From: Rathayibacter sp. VKM Ac-2759
Lineage (GTDB): Bacteria; Actinomycetota; Actinomycetes; Actinomycetales; Microbacteriaceae
Direction of reading: 5' to 3'
DNA length: 64,000 bases
Assembly (NCBI RefSeq): GCF_009834225.1
Contig: NZ_CP047177.1
Location: forward strand, 1-64,000
The position numbers and the translations under genes were made by a program. The notes beneath the pieces are model-generated. The model was not told the origin of the DNA. It did no database searches and saw only the letters and a program-made list of their open reading frames with translations. Shown here in pieces: positions 57,402 to 64,000 of this stretch (position 1 is the stretch's first letter; the number at the start of each line of letters is the position of its first letter).

Positions 57402-58108
57402 ACGACCACCACGGAAGCTCTGCGACGGAGGACGAGTACCGCGACTGGGACGCGTCCTACGTCCTCGGCGCTCTCCCCGCGGATCAGCGACTCGAGTACG
57501 AGCAGCACCTCAGCGGCTGCGCGGCCTGCCGCGCGGCCGTGGCAGAGCTGGCAGGACTGCCCGGCATCGTCGGTCGGCTCTCCGTCGAGGATGCTCTCGC
57601 CATCAGCGCATCGGACGACGGCGAGGACGCGCCGCCCTCCCCGGTGACGCTGCCCGCCATCGCTCACCGTGTCCGGACGCGCCGACGTCGGCGCCGGCTG
57701 GTGACGTCCCTCGCCGTCGCGGCCGCCGTCACCGCCTCCGTCTTCGGAGGCGTCGCTCTCGGCACGGGCATCGCGGGTGCTCCCGTGGCGAGCGAGGCGA
57801 CCCTCGAACCGATGGACCCGATCGCGGACGATCCCGCTCTCGCTGCGGACATCCAGGTCGAGGGGAAGCCGTGGGGCACCCGGCTGGAGTGGAGCTGCAC
57901 CTACAGTGGTGATGCGCCCGCCGACGCGGAGTACGAACTCGTGATCACCCGCACAGACGGCAGCACGATCACCGTCGCCACCTGGACGGCGGCCGGGCAG
58001 CGCGCCGTCGACCTGGCGGCGTCCACGGGCATCGCCCGGTCGGAGATCACCGGCGTCGACATCAGGGTCCGCGGCACGAACTCCCCCCTCGTCCGCACCG
58101 ACACCTGA
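57398..58108 (+). CDS. RskA-type membrane anti-sigma factor
   Basis: The 236-residue protein has a cytoplasmic zinc-binding anti-sigma domain with the H-x3-C-x2-C motif (EQHLSGCAACRAA) around residues 36-45, a linker, one transmembrane helix (LVTSLAVAAAVTASVFGGVAL) after an Arg-rich run, and an extracytoplasmic RskA-like domain. It should hold the co-encoded sigma factor inactive until the outer domain is triggered. ATG 57398 overlaps the sigma stop. Confidence 0.93.
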   Translation: MNDHHGSSATEDEYRDWDASYVLGALPADQRLEYEQHLSGCAACRAAVAELAGLPGIVGRLSVEDALAISASDDGEDAPPSPVTLPAIAHRVRTRRRRRRLVTSLAVAAAVTASVFGGVALGTGIAGAPVASEATLEPMDPIADDPALAADIQVEGKPWGTRLEWSCTYSGDAPADAEYELVITRTDGSTITVATWTAAGQRAVDLAASTGIARSEITGVDIRVRGTNSPLVRTDT

Positions 58109-58176
58109 GACACCGCCCACCCGCAGGAGACACCGGCACTGCCCGCGGTGCCGCGGACACAGGACAGGAGCAGACC

Positions 58177-58635
58177 ATGAGCACCGAGACCACACCGCTG
58201 CACATCACCCGCGAGGGCCCGAGAAGCTTCATCGGCCGCAACGCGCGAGGAGCCGAGGTCCGCATCGGCGGGTCGGACGCCGACGGCGTGTTCTCGCCCG
58301 GCGAGCTGCTGCACCTCGCCCTCGCCGCCTGCGGCATGCTCTCCTCGGACCACCTCCTCGCCAGCCGACTCGGAGCCGACTTCGAAGCGACCACCGACAT
58401 CACCGCGACCAAGCCCGAGGGTGAGGACCGCTACGACTCCATCACCGCCGTGATCCGCGCCGACCTGTCGGCGCTCGATCCCGAGCGGATCGCCTCACTG
58501 TCCGAACGCACCCACCGGGCCGTGGATCGCCAGTGCACCGTCGGCCACACGCTCGAGCACGGCGCGGCGTACACCGTCGACGTCGTGGACGACCCGGCCG
58601 CTCCCGTCAGCGGTCCGAGGACGGGGACCGTCTGA
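58177..58635 (+). CDS. OsmC family peroxiredoxin-like protein
   Basis: The 152-residue protein has the two OsmC/Ohr cysteine motifs: HLALAACGMLSSDHLLA in the central helix and RQCTVGHTLEHGAAY near the C-terminus. OsmC proteins reduce organic hydroperoxides. Start ATG 58177 follows ACAGGAG. It lies after the anti-sigma gene on the same strand and may belong to the sigma factor's regulon. Confidence 0.92.
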   Translation: MSTETTPLHITREGPRSFIGRNARGAEVRIGGSDADGVFSPGELLHLALAACGMLSSDHLLASRLGADFEATTDITATKPEGEDRYDSITAVIRADLSALDPERIASLSERTHRAVDRQCTVGHTLEHGAAYTVDVVDDPAAPVSGPRTGTV

Positions 58636-58701
58636 GATCAGCGCCTCATCGGTCACGACGACCGGTGCCGACCGAGCCGCGGACGTCTCCCTTCAGTGCC
58701 G

Positions 58702-59268
58702 TCAGTCTGCGATTCGCCGACCGGATCCGAGACGATTCGCGAGGCGGAGCGCGTTCACGGAGCGGAGGTGCTGGTCGGCGCGGTGACGTCCGTTGGCCGG
58801 TGAGGGGTGCGGTGCCGCGAGTACGGGGACGACACGGGGATCATCGTGCAGGGTCAGATAGCGCATGACCCCGTCGAGCGCCACGGTCCCGTAGGTGACG
58901 ACGGCGCCGAGCGCGGGCAGCAGCTCCAGCAGCTCACCGAGCGCGAGCCGACCCTCCTCGATGTCCGCGGGGCGGACGCGGCCAGGGATCTCCCACGGGA
59001 TGAGGTTCCATCGGAGGTAGTGGTCGCGGGAGAGTCCGGACTCGATTCGGGCCGCCCGGAACGCGGCGGCGGTGGGCCCGAGGTTGTCCTCGCTGCAGAC
59101 GGCAGCGGATCCCGCGGCGATCGTCCGAGGGCCGGGTGACTGCATCAGCACCAGGACGCGACTGGCGGTGCCGCCGGAGCAGGGATCGAAGCCCGGAACG
59201 AAGCGTCCGGTCGCGTCCGCGGTACTCCGCCAGGTCTCGGCGAGGGCGTTCAGGCTTCGGACATCCAC
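58702..59268 (-). CDS. Uracil-DNA-glycosylase superfamily protein
   Basis: The 188-residue protein matches the UDG superfamily by FVPGFDPCSGGTASRVLVLMQSPGP (the motif 1 region), SEDNLGPTAAAFR, YLRWNLIPWEIPG and the C-terminal motif AAPHPSPANGRHR, where the HPSP segment contacts DNA in relatives. Catalytic residues differ among families, so activity on uracil is likely but unproven. ATG 59268 is used. It is convergent with osmC and 18 bp from the TDT transporter gene. Confidence 0.85.
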   Translation of the reverse strand: MDVRSLNALAETWRSTADATGRFVPGFDPCSGGTASRVLVLMQSPGPRTIAAGSAAVCSEDNLGPTAAAFRAARIESGLSRDHYLRWNLIPWEIPGRVRPADIEEGRLALGELLELLPALGAVVTYGTVALDGVMRYLTLHDDPRVVPVLAAPHPSPANGRHRADQHLRSVNALRLANRLGSGRRIAD

Positions 59269-59286
59269 GATGGTCCTCGATCCCGG

Positions 59287-60447
59287 TCAGGCCGGCCGCG
59301 GTGGTGCGAGCAGGGTTCCGCGGATCACGGAACCGTGGAACGTGCGGGCGGCGACGATGATCCACGCGGCGACCAGGCCGACGTAGTAGAGCACCGCGAG
59401 GCCGGCGACAACCGTGAGACCGGAGTGCAGGGCGAGGCCGTTCAGTCCGGTGACGCAGGTGCCGACGGGGAACGTGAACGACCACCACGTCAGGCTGAAC
59501 GGCAGGTGCTCCTTCGCGGTGCGGAGGGTGATCGCGAGGGCGATGACGGTCCAGAGCAGTGCGAAGCCGAGCATCGCGAAGCCGTACACCAGAGCCACGA
59601 CCAGCAGCGCACGCGCCATGCCGGCGTCCACGACGGTGGGCGCGTTCGAGGCGAGCAGATTCACGGCGGTGATCGACTGTCCGACCGGACCGAGGACGAT
59701 CCACAGCGTCGGCACCATCCCCGCCGCTCCGACCTTGTGCTGCGCGAGCCGGTTCCAGATCAGGGTGATCACCACCAGCGACGCGACCAGGCTGAGGCCG
59801 AAGAAGCCGTAGCAGGACCACAGGAGCGTCTCCCGCGCTTGCCCGGCGGGCGCGTACGGCAGCAGCAGTGCGCCGGTGGAAGCGGACACCATCGGCGGAA
59901 CGATCGGCATCAGCCAGCCGCCGAACGCCGAATCGGGCTTGTTCTCATGCCGGGTGAACGCGAGGTAGGGCACCAGGACCGCCGTCACCAGCCCGCCGAG
60001 AGTCCCCGCACCCCAGAGCACCCAGTCGATGGTGACAGCGGCCGGCAGGCCGATCCAGTCCTTGCCGAGGAGGAGGGTTCCCGCGCCGACAGTGAGGAAC
60101 GCCATGGGCGGCGCGCCGTAGAAGTGCGAGAGCACGGGATTCAGGTGGTGCCTCACCGCTGTACCGCGGTAGCGGACCCAGTGCAGCCCGGTCGCGACCG
60201 TCAGCGCGACGAGCAGCAGCGCGGCGATCGCCCAGACGACGGTGGCCCCGGTGCGGAGTCCGGGGAACTGGAGTGGCAGGGACGCGGCGGCGACCGCGAC
60301 GATGCCGGTGCCCATGATCGACGCGAACCAGTTCGGCGTCAGGTTCGACACGATCAGTCCCGGATGCTCCAACTCCCGGAACAAGCGCCTCGACCGCGGA
60401 GGATGCCCGATCGAGGAAGATGCGCGGGCGGGGGAGAAAGTTGTCAT
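59287..60447 (-). CDS. TDT family transporter (TehA/Ssu1-like)
   Basis: The 386-residue protein has ten helices and starts its core with LTPNWFASIMGTGIVAVAAASLP, the signature of the tellurite-resistance/dicarboxylate transporter family that includes TehA, Mae1 and the sulfite pump Ssu1. HHLNPVLSHFYGAPPMAFL and TWWSFTFPVGTC are further family segments. ATG 60447 is used rather than the start 20 codons upstream. It is divergent from a LysR regulator, an arrangement often seen for sulfite or C4-dicarboxylate export; the substrate cannot be read here. Confidence 0.88.
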   Translation of the reverse strand: MTTFSPARASSSIGHPPRSRRLFRELEHPGLIVSNLTPNWFASIMGTGIVAVAAASLPLQFPGLRTGATVVWAIAALLLVALTVATGLHWVRYRGTAVRHHLNPVLSHFYGAPPMAFLTVGAGTLLLGKDWIGLPAAVTIDWVLWGAGTLGGLVTAVLVPYLAFTRHENKPDSAFGGWLMPIVPPMVSASTGALLLPYAPAGQARETLLWSCYGFFGLSLVASLVVITLIWNRLAQHKVGAAGMVPTLWIVLGPVGQSITAVNLLASNAPTVVDAGMARALLVVALVYGFAMLGFALLWTVIALAITLRTAKEHLPFSLTWWSFTFPVGTCVTGLNGLALHSGLTVVAGLAVLYYVGLVAAWIIVAARTFHGSVIRGTLLAPPRPA

Positions 60448-60510
60448 GCCTCCAGCCTGAGCATCGCCGGCACCAGCCGATACAGCGATCGTCTTGGCGG
60501 GGCACAATGA

Positions 60511-61422
60511 GTGCTTGTGGCGACGCGGCGATTGACGGACCGGATCCTGGATCTCGACACGCTGGAGGTGCTCGAGCGCATCGCCGAGGCGGGCTCGCTC
60601 TCCCGCGCTGCCGAAGACCTCGGCGTCACCCAGCAGGCCGTCTCGGCGCGTCTGCGGGTCGCGGAGCGCGCCATCGGGCAGCCGCTCGTGCGCCGCTCTC
60701 CGACCGGGTCCCTGATGACCGACGCGGGCCGGCTCGTGCTCGAGCTGGCCGGCCCGGTCCTCGAGGCGTCCCGCCGCCTCGAGGCGGGCGCGGCAGCACT
60801 GCGACAGCCGACCGGCTCACTGGTTCTCGCGGCGTCGCAGACCATCGCCGAACTGCTGCTCCCACGCTGGCTCCTCGAATTCCGACAGCGCACACCCGAG
60901 GTGAGTGTGCAGCTGATCGCCGGCAATTCAGCCACGGTCACAGAGCTCGTGAGATCCGGTGCCGCGCAACTCGGATTCGTCGAGACACCAGCGTCCACGG
61001 CCACGCTCTCCTCTGACGTGGTCACGGAGGACGAACTCGCTGTCGTCGTGGCACCCGACCACCCCTGGGCACGCGCGGCGAGTATCAGCGCCGAGGACTT
61101 GGCCGGCACCGCACTGCTGACACGAGAGGAAGGCTCCGGCACCCGGACGACCCTCGAAGCATGGCTCCACGACGCCGGGCTCGCACTCACGACTCCCGCC
61201 GCGATCCTTGAAACGACGGCGATCATCCGAGCGAACGCCCGCGCCGGCATCGCGCCCGCAGTCATGAGCATCCTCACCGTCGAAACAGATCTCGCCGCGC
61301 GCTCACTGATACGAGTGCCCCTCCGCGGACCAGCACTCGTGCGACCCCTCCGCGCCATCTGGTCCGATCGCATCGGGTCGTCCGCGGCGGCGTTCCTGGA
61401 GATCGCGCACGAGATGCGCTGA
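60511..61422 (+). CDS. LysR family transcriptional regulator
   Basis: The 303-residue regulator has a winged helix-turn-helix (LEVLERIAEAGSLSRAAEDLGVTQQAVSARLRVAERAIGQPLVRR region) and a periplasmic-binding-like effector domain (GSLVLAASQTIAELLLPRWL, AVVVAPDHPWA, EGSGTRTTLEAWL). The last segment resembles CysB/CbbR-type regulators. It is divergent from the TDT transporter gene with 63 bp between starts, so control of that gene is likely. Confidence 0.92.
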   Translation: MLVATRRLTDRILDLDTLEVLERIAEAGSLSRAAEDLGVTQQAVSARLRVAERAIGQPLVRRSPTGSLMTDAGRLVLELAGPVLEASRRLEAGAAALRQPTGSLVLAASQTIAELLLPRWLLEFRQRTPEVSVQLIAGNSATVTELVRSGAAQLGFVETPASTATLSSDVVTEDELAVVVAPDHPWARAASISAEDLAGTALLTREEGSGTRTTLEAWLHDAGLALTTPAAILETTAIIRANARAGIAPAVMSILTVETDLAARSLIRVPLRGPALVRPLRAIWSDRIGSSAAAFLEIAHEMR

Positions 61423-61574
61423 CCGGTGCACGGCTCGTCGCAACGCCGATCACGCCAGCGGCCGTGTCTGCTCGAGCTGGAAGGCGGTTTTCCGCCTTAG
61501 CAACCGGAGGGCGCAGTGCAACCAGCTTGTTCAATGGGGGCAGGGATGACGGGTCTGCAGCCCGTGGTCCTCAG
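61423..61574. other. Right edge of the cargo region
   Basis: Short intergenic DNA after the LysR gene. A possible hairpin (GGAAGGCGGTTTTCCGCCTT near 61480) could end LysR transcription. No gene. Confidence 0.4.
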
Positions 61575-61824
61575 ATCAGGGAGCGCAGCGACCGCGTGCT
61601 GAAAGTCTCGGAGGAGTCGGTGGCGCAGCCACTTGAACGGAGCCCGTAGGTAGCTACGACCGCAGCGAAGCGGAGGGAGCCGCCGAAGGCTTCACGGCAA
61701 AAAAGGGTGTGAGCCCGCAGGGCGACCAACGGCGGCCGGCGCAGCCGGTCGACCTCCGGGCGTCGCTCCGTCGACGCTGCGCGGGCGGAGCTCGCGCCCC
61801 GCCGCCGGCGGAACATCGGGGAGT
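61575..61824. repeat. Recurring intergenic block, copy E (orphan)
   Basis: This shares GGGAGCGCAGCGACCGCGTG at 61579 and the CGCCGAAGGCTTC..GGCAAAAA segment at 61681 with copy D, and its right part (GAGCTCGCGCCCC, GGGGAGTGTGAGGGGGTCGC) matches copies A and B. Unlike those it has no minus-strand gene immediately to its left, so the gene it once served has been lost or displaced by the cargo. Confidence 0.65.
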
Positions 61825-61844
61825 GTGAGGGGGTCGCCCCTCAC
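61825..61844 (-). terminator. Terminator hairpin of ParB module 2
   Basis: GTGAGGGG/CCCCTCAC stem with a four-base loop, 36 bp beyond the stop of the gene at 61880; same sequence as at 53061-53080. Confidence 0.7.
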
Positions 61845-61879
61845 GGGCCGGCCCGGTCCGGGGCGGCCCGCGCCCGCGC

Positions 61880-62329
61880 TCAGAGGGTGAGGGTGTGCAG
61901 GATCAGGACGGTGGAGCCGATGGGCTTTCCGAAGTCGGTGTAGTCGAGGGTTTCGCGGCGGTTGCTGATGAGGTCCAGGGCCACCAGCTCCTCCTCGGAC
62001 TCATCGCTCATGCCGCCCGGGTCGTCCTCCCACTCGCGGAGGGTCTGACGATCGGCGTCGAGGACTCTCCACAGCCCCCAGACGTGGGCGACGGGGCCGG
62101 TCGTCTCGTACTTGAACACGAGGGCGGTAGCGGTGGGCCAGGCGTGCGCGGCCGCGGCGACGATCAGCGCTCGCGCGGCCGCGGCGACGATCAGCGCTCG
62201 CGCGGCCGCGGCGATCGCGTCGAGGTCGCCGGTCGCGGTGGCGGCGGCGACGGCGGCTTGCGCATCGCGCAGCGCCGGGGTGTGTCCCCACACGTCGACG
62301 TCGACGGCGGGTGTCGTGGTGGTGGTCAT
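61880..62329 (-). CDS. Plasmid module protein, paralogue of the 49697 gene
   Basis: The 149-residue protein is nearly identical in layout to the 140-residue protein at 49697: TTTTTPAVDVDVWGHTPALRD at the start, EEELVALDLISNRRETLDYTDFG near the end. The nine extra residues come from a 27-bp tandem repeat coding for a second copy of AAARALIVA. It follows ParB-like gene 2 after a conserved hairpin. Function unknown. Confidence 0.75.
   Translation of the reverse strand: MTTTTTPAVDVDVWGHTPALRDAQAAVAAATATGDLDAIAAAARALIVAAAARALIVAAAAHAWPTATALVFKYETTGPVAHVWGLWRVLDADRQTLREWEDDPGGMSDESEEELVALDLISNRRETLDYTDFGKPIGSTVLILHTLTL
62146..62199. repeat. 27-bp tandem repeat inside a coding sequence
   Basis: Two exact 27-bp units (62146-62172 and 62173-62199) beginning GCGCGGCCGCGGCGACGATC keep the frame and add nine residues relative to the paralogue. 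A partial third unit follows. Confidence 0.9.
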
Positions 62330-62363
62330 GGCGGGCCTTTCTGCAGGAGTCGGGAGCGGGGGT

Positions 62364-62391
62364 GCGGGGACCGGCGGATGCCGGTCCCCGC
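62364..62391. other. Conserved hairpin between ParB-like gene 2 and its partner
   Basis: GCGGGGACCGGC and GCCGGTCCCCGC form a 12-bp perfect stem with GGAT loop, the counterpart of 50152-50179. Confidence 0.75.
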
Positions 62392-62398
62392 GGAGCGG

Positions 62399-63796
62399 CT
62401 AGCTGATCCCGGCGGCGTTAGCCGGGGTGCTCTCGCCCGTGACGACCTGCTCGACCGGGGAGAGCGCGTACCCCCACGCAGCGAGCTGGCGGAAGTGGGC
62501 GGCGGCGCGCTCGTCGCCGCGTCGCCACGACTCCTTGCTCGTGTTCGCCTCCTGACCTCCGAGCACGACGGCCAGCGCGACCAGCCGGGCCTTCGCCGGG
62601 TTCGCCTCGACCAGCGCGGCGAGAGCGTCGGTGCGGTAGCCGGAGGGGCGGTCGATGCCGAGCAGCGTGTGGGCGAGGTCGCTGCCGTTGCTCATCCCCG
62701 ACGACACCGCAAACCGGTGCGCGGTGAGCCCGAGAGCGATCACCCGATCCGCATCCTTCGGAAGCGTCTTGCGGCTGAGGAACGTGGCGATCCACTGGCG
62801 GCGGACCGTCTCGGCGGCAGTCCACGCCTTGTTGTTGGCGATGAGCACCTTCCGCTCGGCGGACTTCTCGACGCGCTCCTCCTCCGCCTCCTCGGGGGTG
62901 AGCGCCGCGGCGGGCACGTCGCCGCGGTAGGCGTAGGTGAATCCGGCCTCCGTGGGCTCCTGCACGAAGTGGGTCACGTCGATGTCGCCGTTCCAGCGGG
63001 TGTCGATGAGAGCCCCGCGAACCGGGATCGCGGCGATGTGCTCGGCGGTGACCTGCTCCCCGTCGGCGGTGCGGAGCTTGCGGAGGGCGACCCACGGGCT
63101 GCCCTCGCCGTAGGCGTCGGAGCGGGTGAGCACCTGGAAGCCGTTCGCGATCTGCTCCTGCTCGACGGCGGCGAGGCGTGCCTTCTCCGCGGCGTCCTCG
63201 CGGAGGCTCTGCGCGGTGTGCTCGAACTGGGTCGGGTCGTTGGTCGCGACCTCGATCAGGTGGGCGCGGGCGTCGGCGTCGTCCTCGAACTCCAACAGCA
63301 CCGCGGCCTGGTCGAGAGTCAGCTCGTGCTCGTGGAGAACGGACGTGACGGTCGCGGACTCCGCGACGGCGAGGCCCTTCTTCACCGCGTCGGTCTTGGT
63401 TCCGGTGCGCTTGGCGATCTGCGAGGCGGTGATGCCCTCGAACGCGAGCTGCGCCCAGGCGGCGGTGCGATCCGCGGTGCTGAGTTCGGCGCGCTGGTCG
63501 TTCTCGATGATCTGCTGAATGATCCGGTCCGCGGTGGTGTCGTCGCCCTCCACGACGTAGACGGGGACCGTGGCGACTCCGGCCTCGCGTGCGGCGAGGG
63601 TGCGGCGCTGGCCTGCGCGGACGATGACGTTTCCGTGCTCGTCGCGGCGGGCAAGGATCGGGGTGATGACGCCGTTCTCGCGGATCGACGCGACGAAATC
63701 GCGTGTCACGGGGGCGCTGGTGCGCACGTTCGCCTCGATGACGAGGGTGGTCGGGTCGATGTGCTGAACGGTCCCGGTTCCGGTGGTGATAGTCAC
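62399..63796 (-). CDS. ParB-like DNA-binding protein, copy 2
   Basis: The 465-residue protein closely matches copy 1 in its N-terminal ParB domain (VIEANVRTSAPVTRDFVASI, RAGQRRTLAAREAG), helix-turn-helix (ITASQIAKRTGTKTDAVKKGLAVAES) and C-terminal helical domain. The middle part (about residues 210-310) is different: copy 2 has VLTRSDAYGEGSPWVALRKL and ALIDTRWNGDIDVTHFVQEP where copy 1 has ILDSEVYYGDTSHTHIRDL and VRVVFTGKSADVSYYLTDP. GTG 63796 is the start, preceded by AAGGAG; the open frame continues upstream only by chance. Confidence 0.88.
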   Translation of the reverse strand: MTITTGTGTVQHIDPTTLVIEANVRTSAPVTRDFVASIRENGVITPILARRDEHGNVIVRAGQRRTLAAREAGVATVPVYVVEGDDTTADRIIQQIIENDQRAELSTADRTAAWAQLAFEGITASQIAKRTGTKTDAVKKGLAVAESATVTSVLHEHELTLDQAAVLLEFEDDADARAHLIEVATNDPTQFEHTAQSLREDAAEKARLAAVEQEQIANGFQVLTRSDAYGEGSPWVALRKLRTADGEQVTAEHIAAIPVRGALIDTRWNGDIDVTHFVQEPTEAGFTYAYRGDVPAAALTPEEAEEERVEKSAERKVLIANNKAWTAAETVRRQWIATFLSRKTLPKDADRVIALGLTAHRFAVSSGMSNGSDLAHTLLGIDRPSGYRTDALAALVEANPAKARLVALAVVLGGQEANTSKESWRRGDERAAAHFRQLAAWGYALSPVEQVVTGESTPANAAGIS

Positions 63797-64000
63797 GATG
63801 GTTTCTCCTTGATCGGTGTGCGACCATTGAGGCGACGGGTCCCGTGGTGCTTCATTCACTACGGGGCTTTTGTCGTCTTCCTGATCGTTTTTCTTTGCCT
63901 CTCCGGCGAGTGAAAACCAATTGAGTGGAGTCGGCGGAGTGACGCCGATCACGGGCGAAATAAGCCCGCAGGGCGCGTCCGGGATCGGTGGCACGTAGCC
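63797..64000. repeat. Recurring intergenic block, copy C, running off the window
   Basis: This is the leader of ParB-like gene 2, matching copy A: CTACGGGGCTTTTGTCGTCT at 63859, GATCGTTTTTCTTTGCCTCT at 63882 and the following CCGGCGAGTGAAAACCAATT. It continues beyond 64000. Confidence 0.8.

Noticed and set aside
61895..63913. 672-codon plus-strand open frame across the ParB module 2
   Set aside because: It lies entirely antisense to the ParB-like gene and its partner, and its Gly/Arg/Val-rich translation has no domain. GC-rich codon bias opens such frames by chance.

Overview
The window is high-GC DNA with short intergenic gaps, many GTG starts and 4-bp ATGA/GTGA gene overlaps. Its gene families (ANTAR-like protein, RskA-type anti-sigma factor, NrdH, CcsB/ResB cytochrome c assembly, TgpA) point to an actinobacterium, most likely Microbacteriaceae. 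It looks like part of a large mosaic plasmid or plasmid-derived island rather than core chromosome: it has a mobilisation region, two ParB-like proteins, an SSB, a cluster of DnaA boxes, a dif-like site with a toxin-antitoxin pair, two transposable elements and several metal/metalloid/sulfur stress operons. No rRNA, tRNA or CRISPR array was seen.

Layout. 0-16 kb: a copper island with a Cys-rich copper storage protein, a His-rich CopB-type P1B-ATPase, lipoprotein maturation enzymes (lgt, lnt), System II cytochrome c biogenesis (ccdA, resB, ccsB, a TlpA/ResA-like lipoprotein), ctaA and small membrane proteins; two CsoR-type operators lie here. 15.8-18.9 kb: an ISL3-family element, next to or carrying a monooxygenase gene and an AraC-type regulator. 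19-21.4 kb: an orphan transglutaminase membrane protein. 21.9-26.8 kb: dif-like site, PIN toxin/antitoxin, then a mobilisation operon (mobC, relaxase, accessory protein) with a candidate oriT. 27-31.8 kb: a HEPN/zinc-ribbon gene coupled to a serine recombinase, then a Tn402/Tn5053-like unit (tniR, tniA, tniB). 32-33.6 kb: small genes, including an ANTAR-like protein and its decayed copy.

33.7-38.1 kb: a persulfide/sulfide detoxification regulon like the cst system (CstR-like repressor, TauE-type exporter, thioredoxin, several rhodaneses, persulfide dioxygenase-rhodanese fusion) with two operators of one type. 38-41 kb: a VIT-type transporter and a MerR-controlled ACR3/BASS-type permease operon. 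41-47.6 kb: a DUF3800 gene and an arsenic cluster (arsN1, arsO, arsR, an ArsR-ArsC fusion, an aquaglyceroporin, a flavin disulfide reductase, arsC), ended by strong hairpins. 48.3-48.45 kb: a DnaA-box cluster that could be an origin.

49-55.5 kb and 61.9-64 kb are plasmid housekeeping DNA made of repeated modules: two ParB-like genes, each followed by a conserved hairpin and a paralogous small gene, and a recurring GC-rich intergenic block with a terminator hairpin at its end. Between two related blocks sits about 5.7 kb of cargo (56-61.4 kb): a secreted lipoprotein, an ECF sigma/anti-sigma pair, OsmC, a uracil-DNA-glycosylase-like protein, a TDT transporter and a LysR regulator, with a broken resolvase fragment at its left edge. 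Function assignments come from motifs read by eye; no database search was run.
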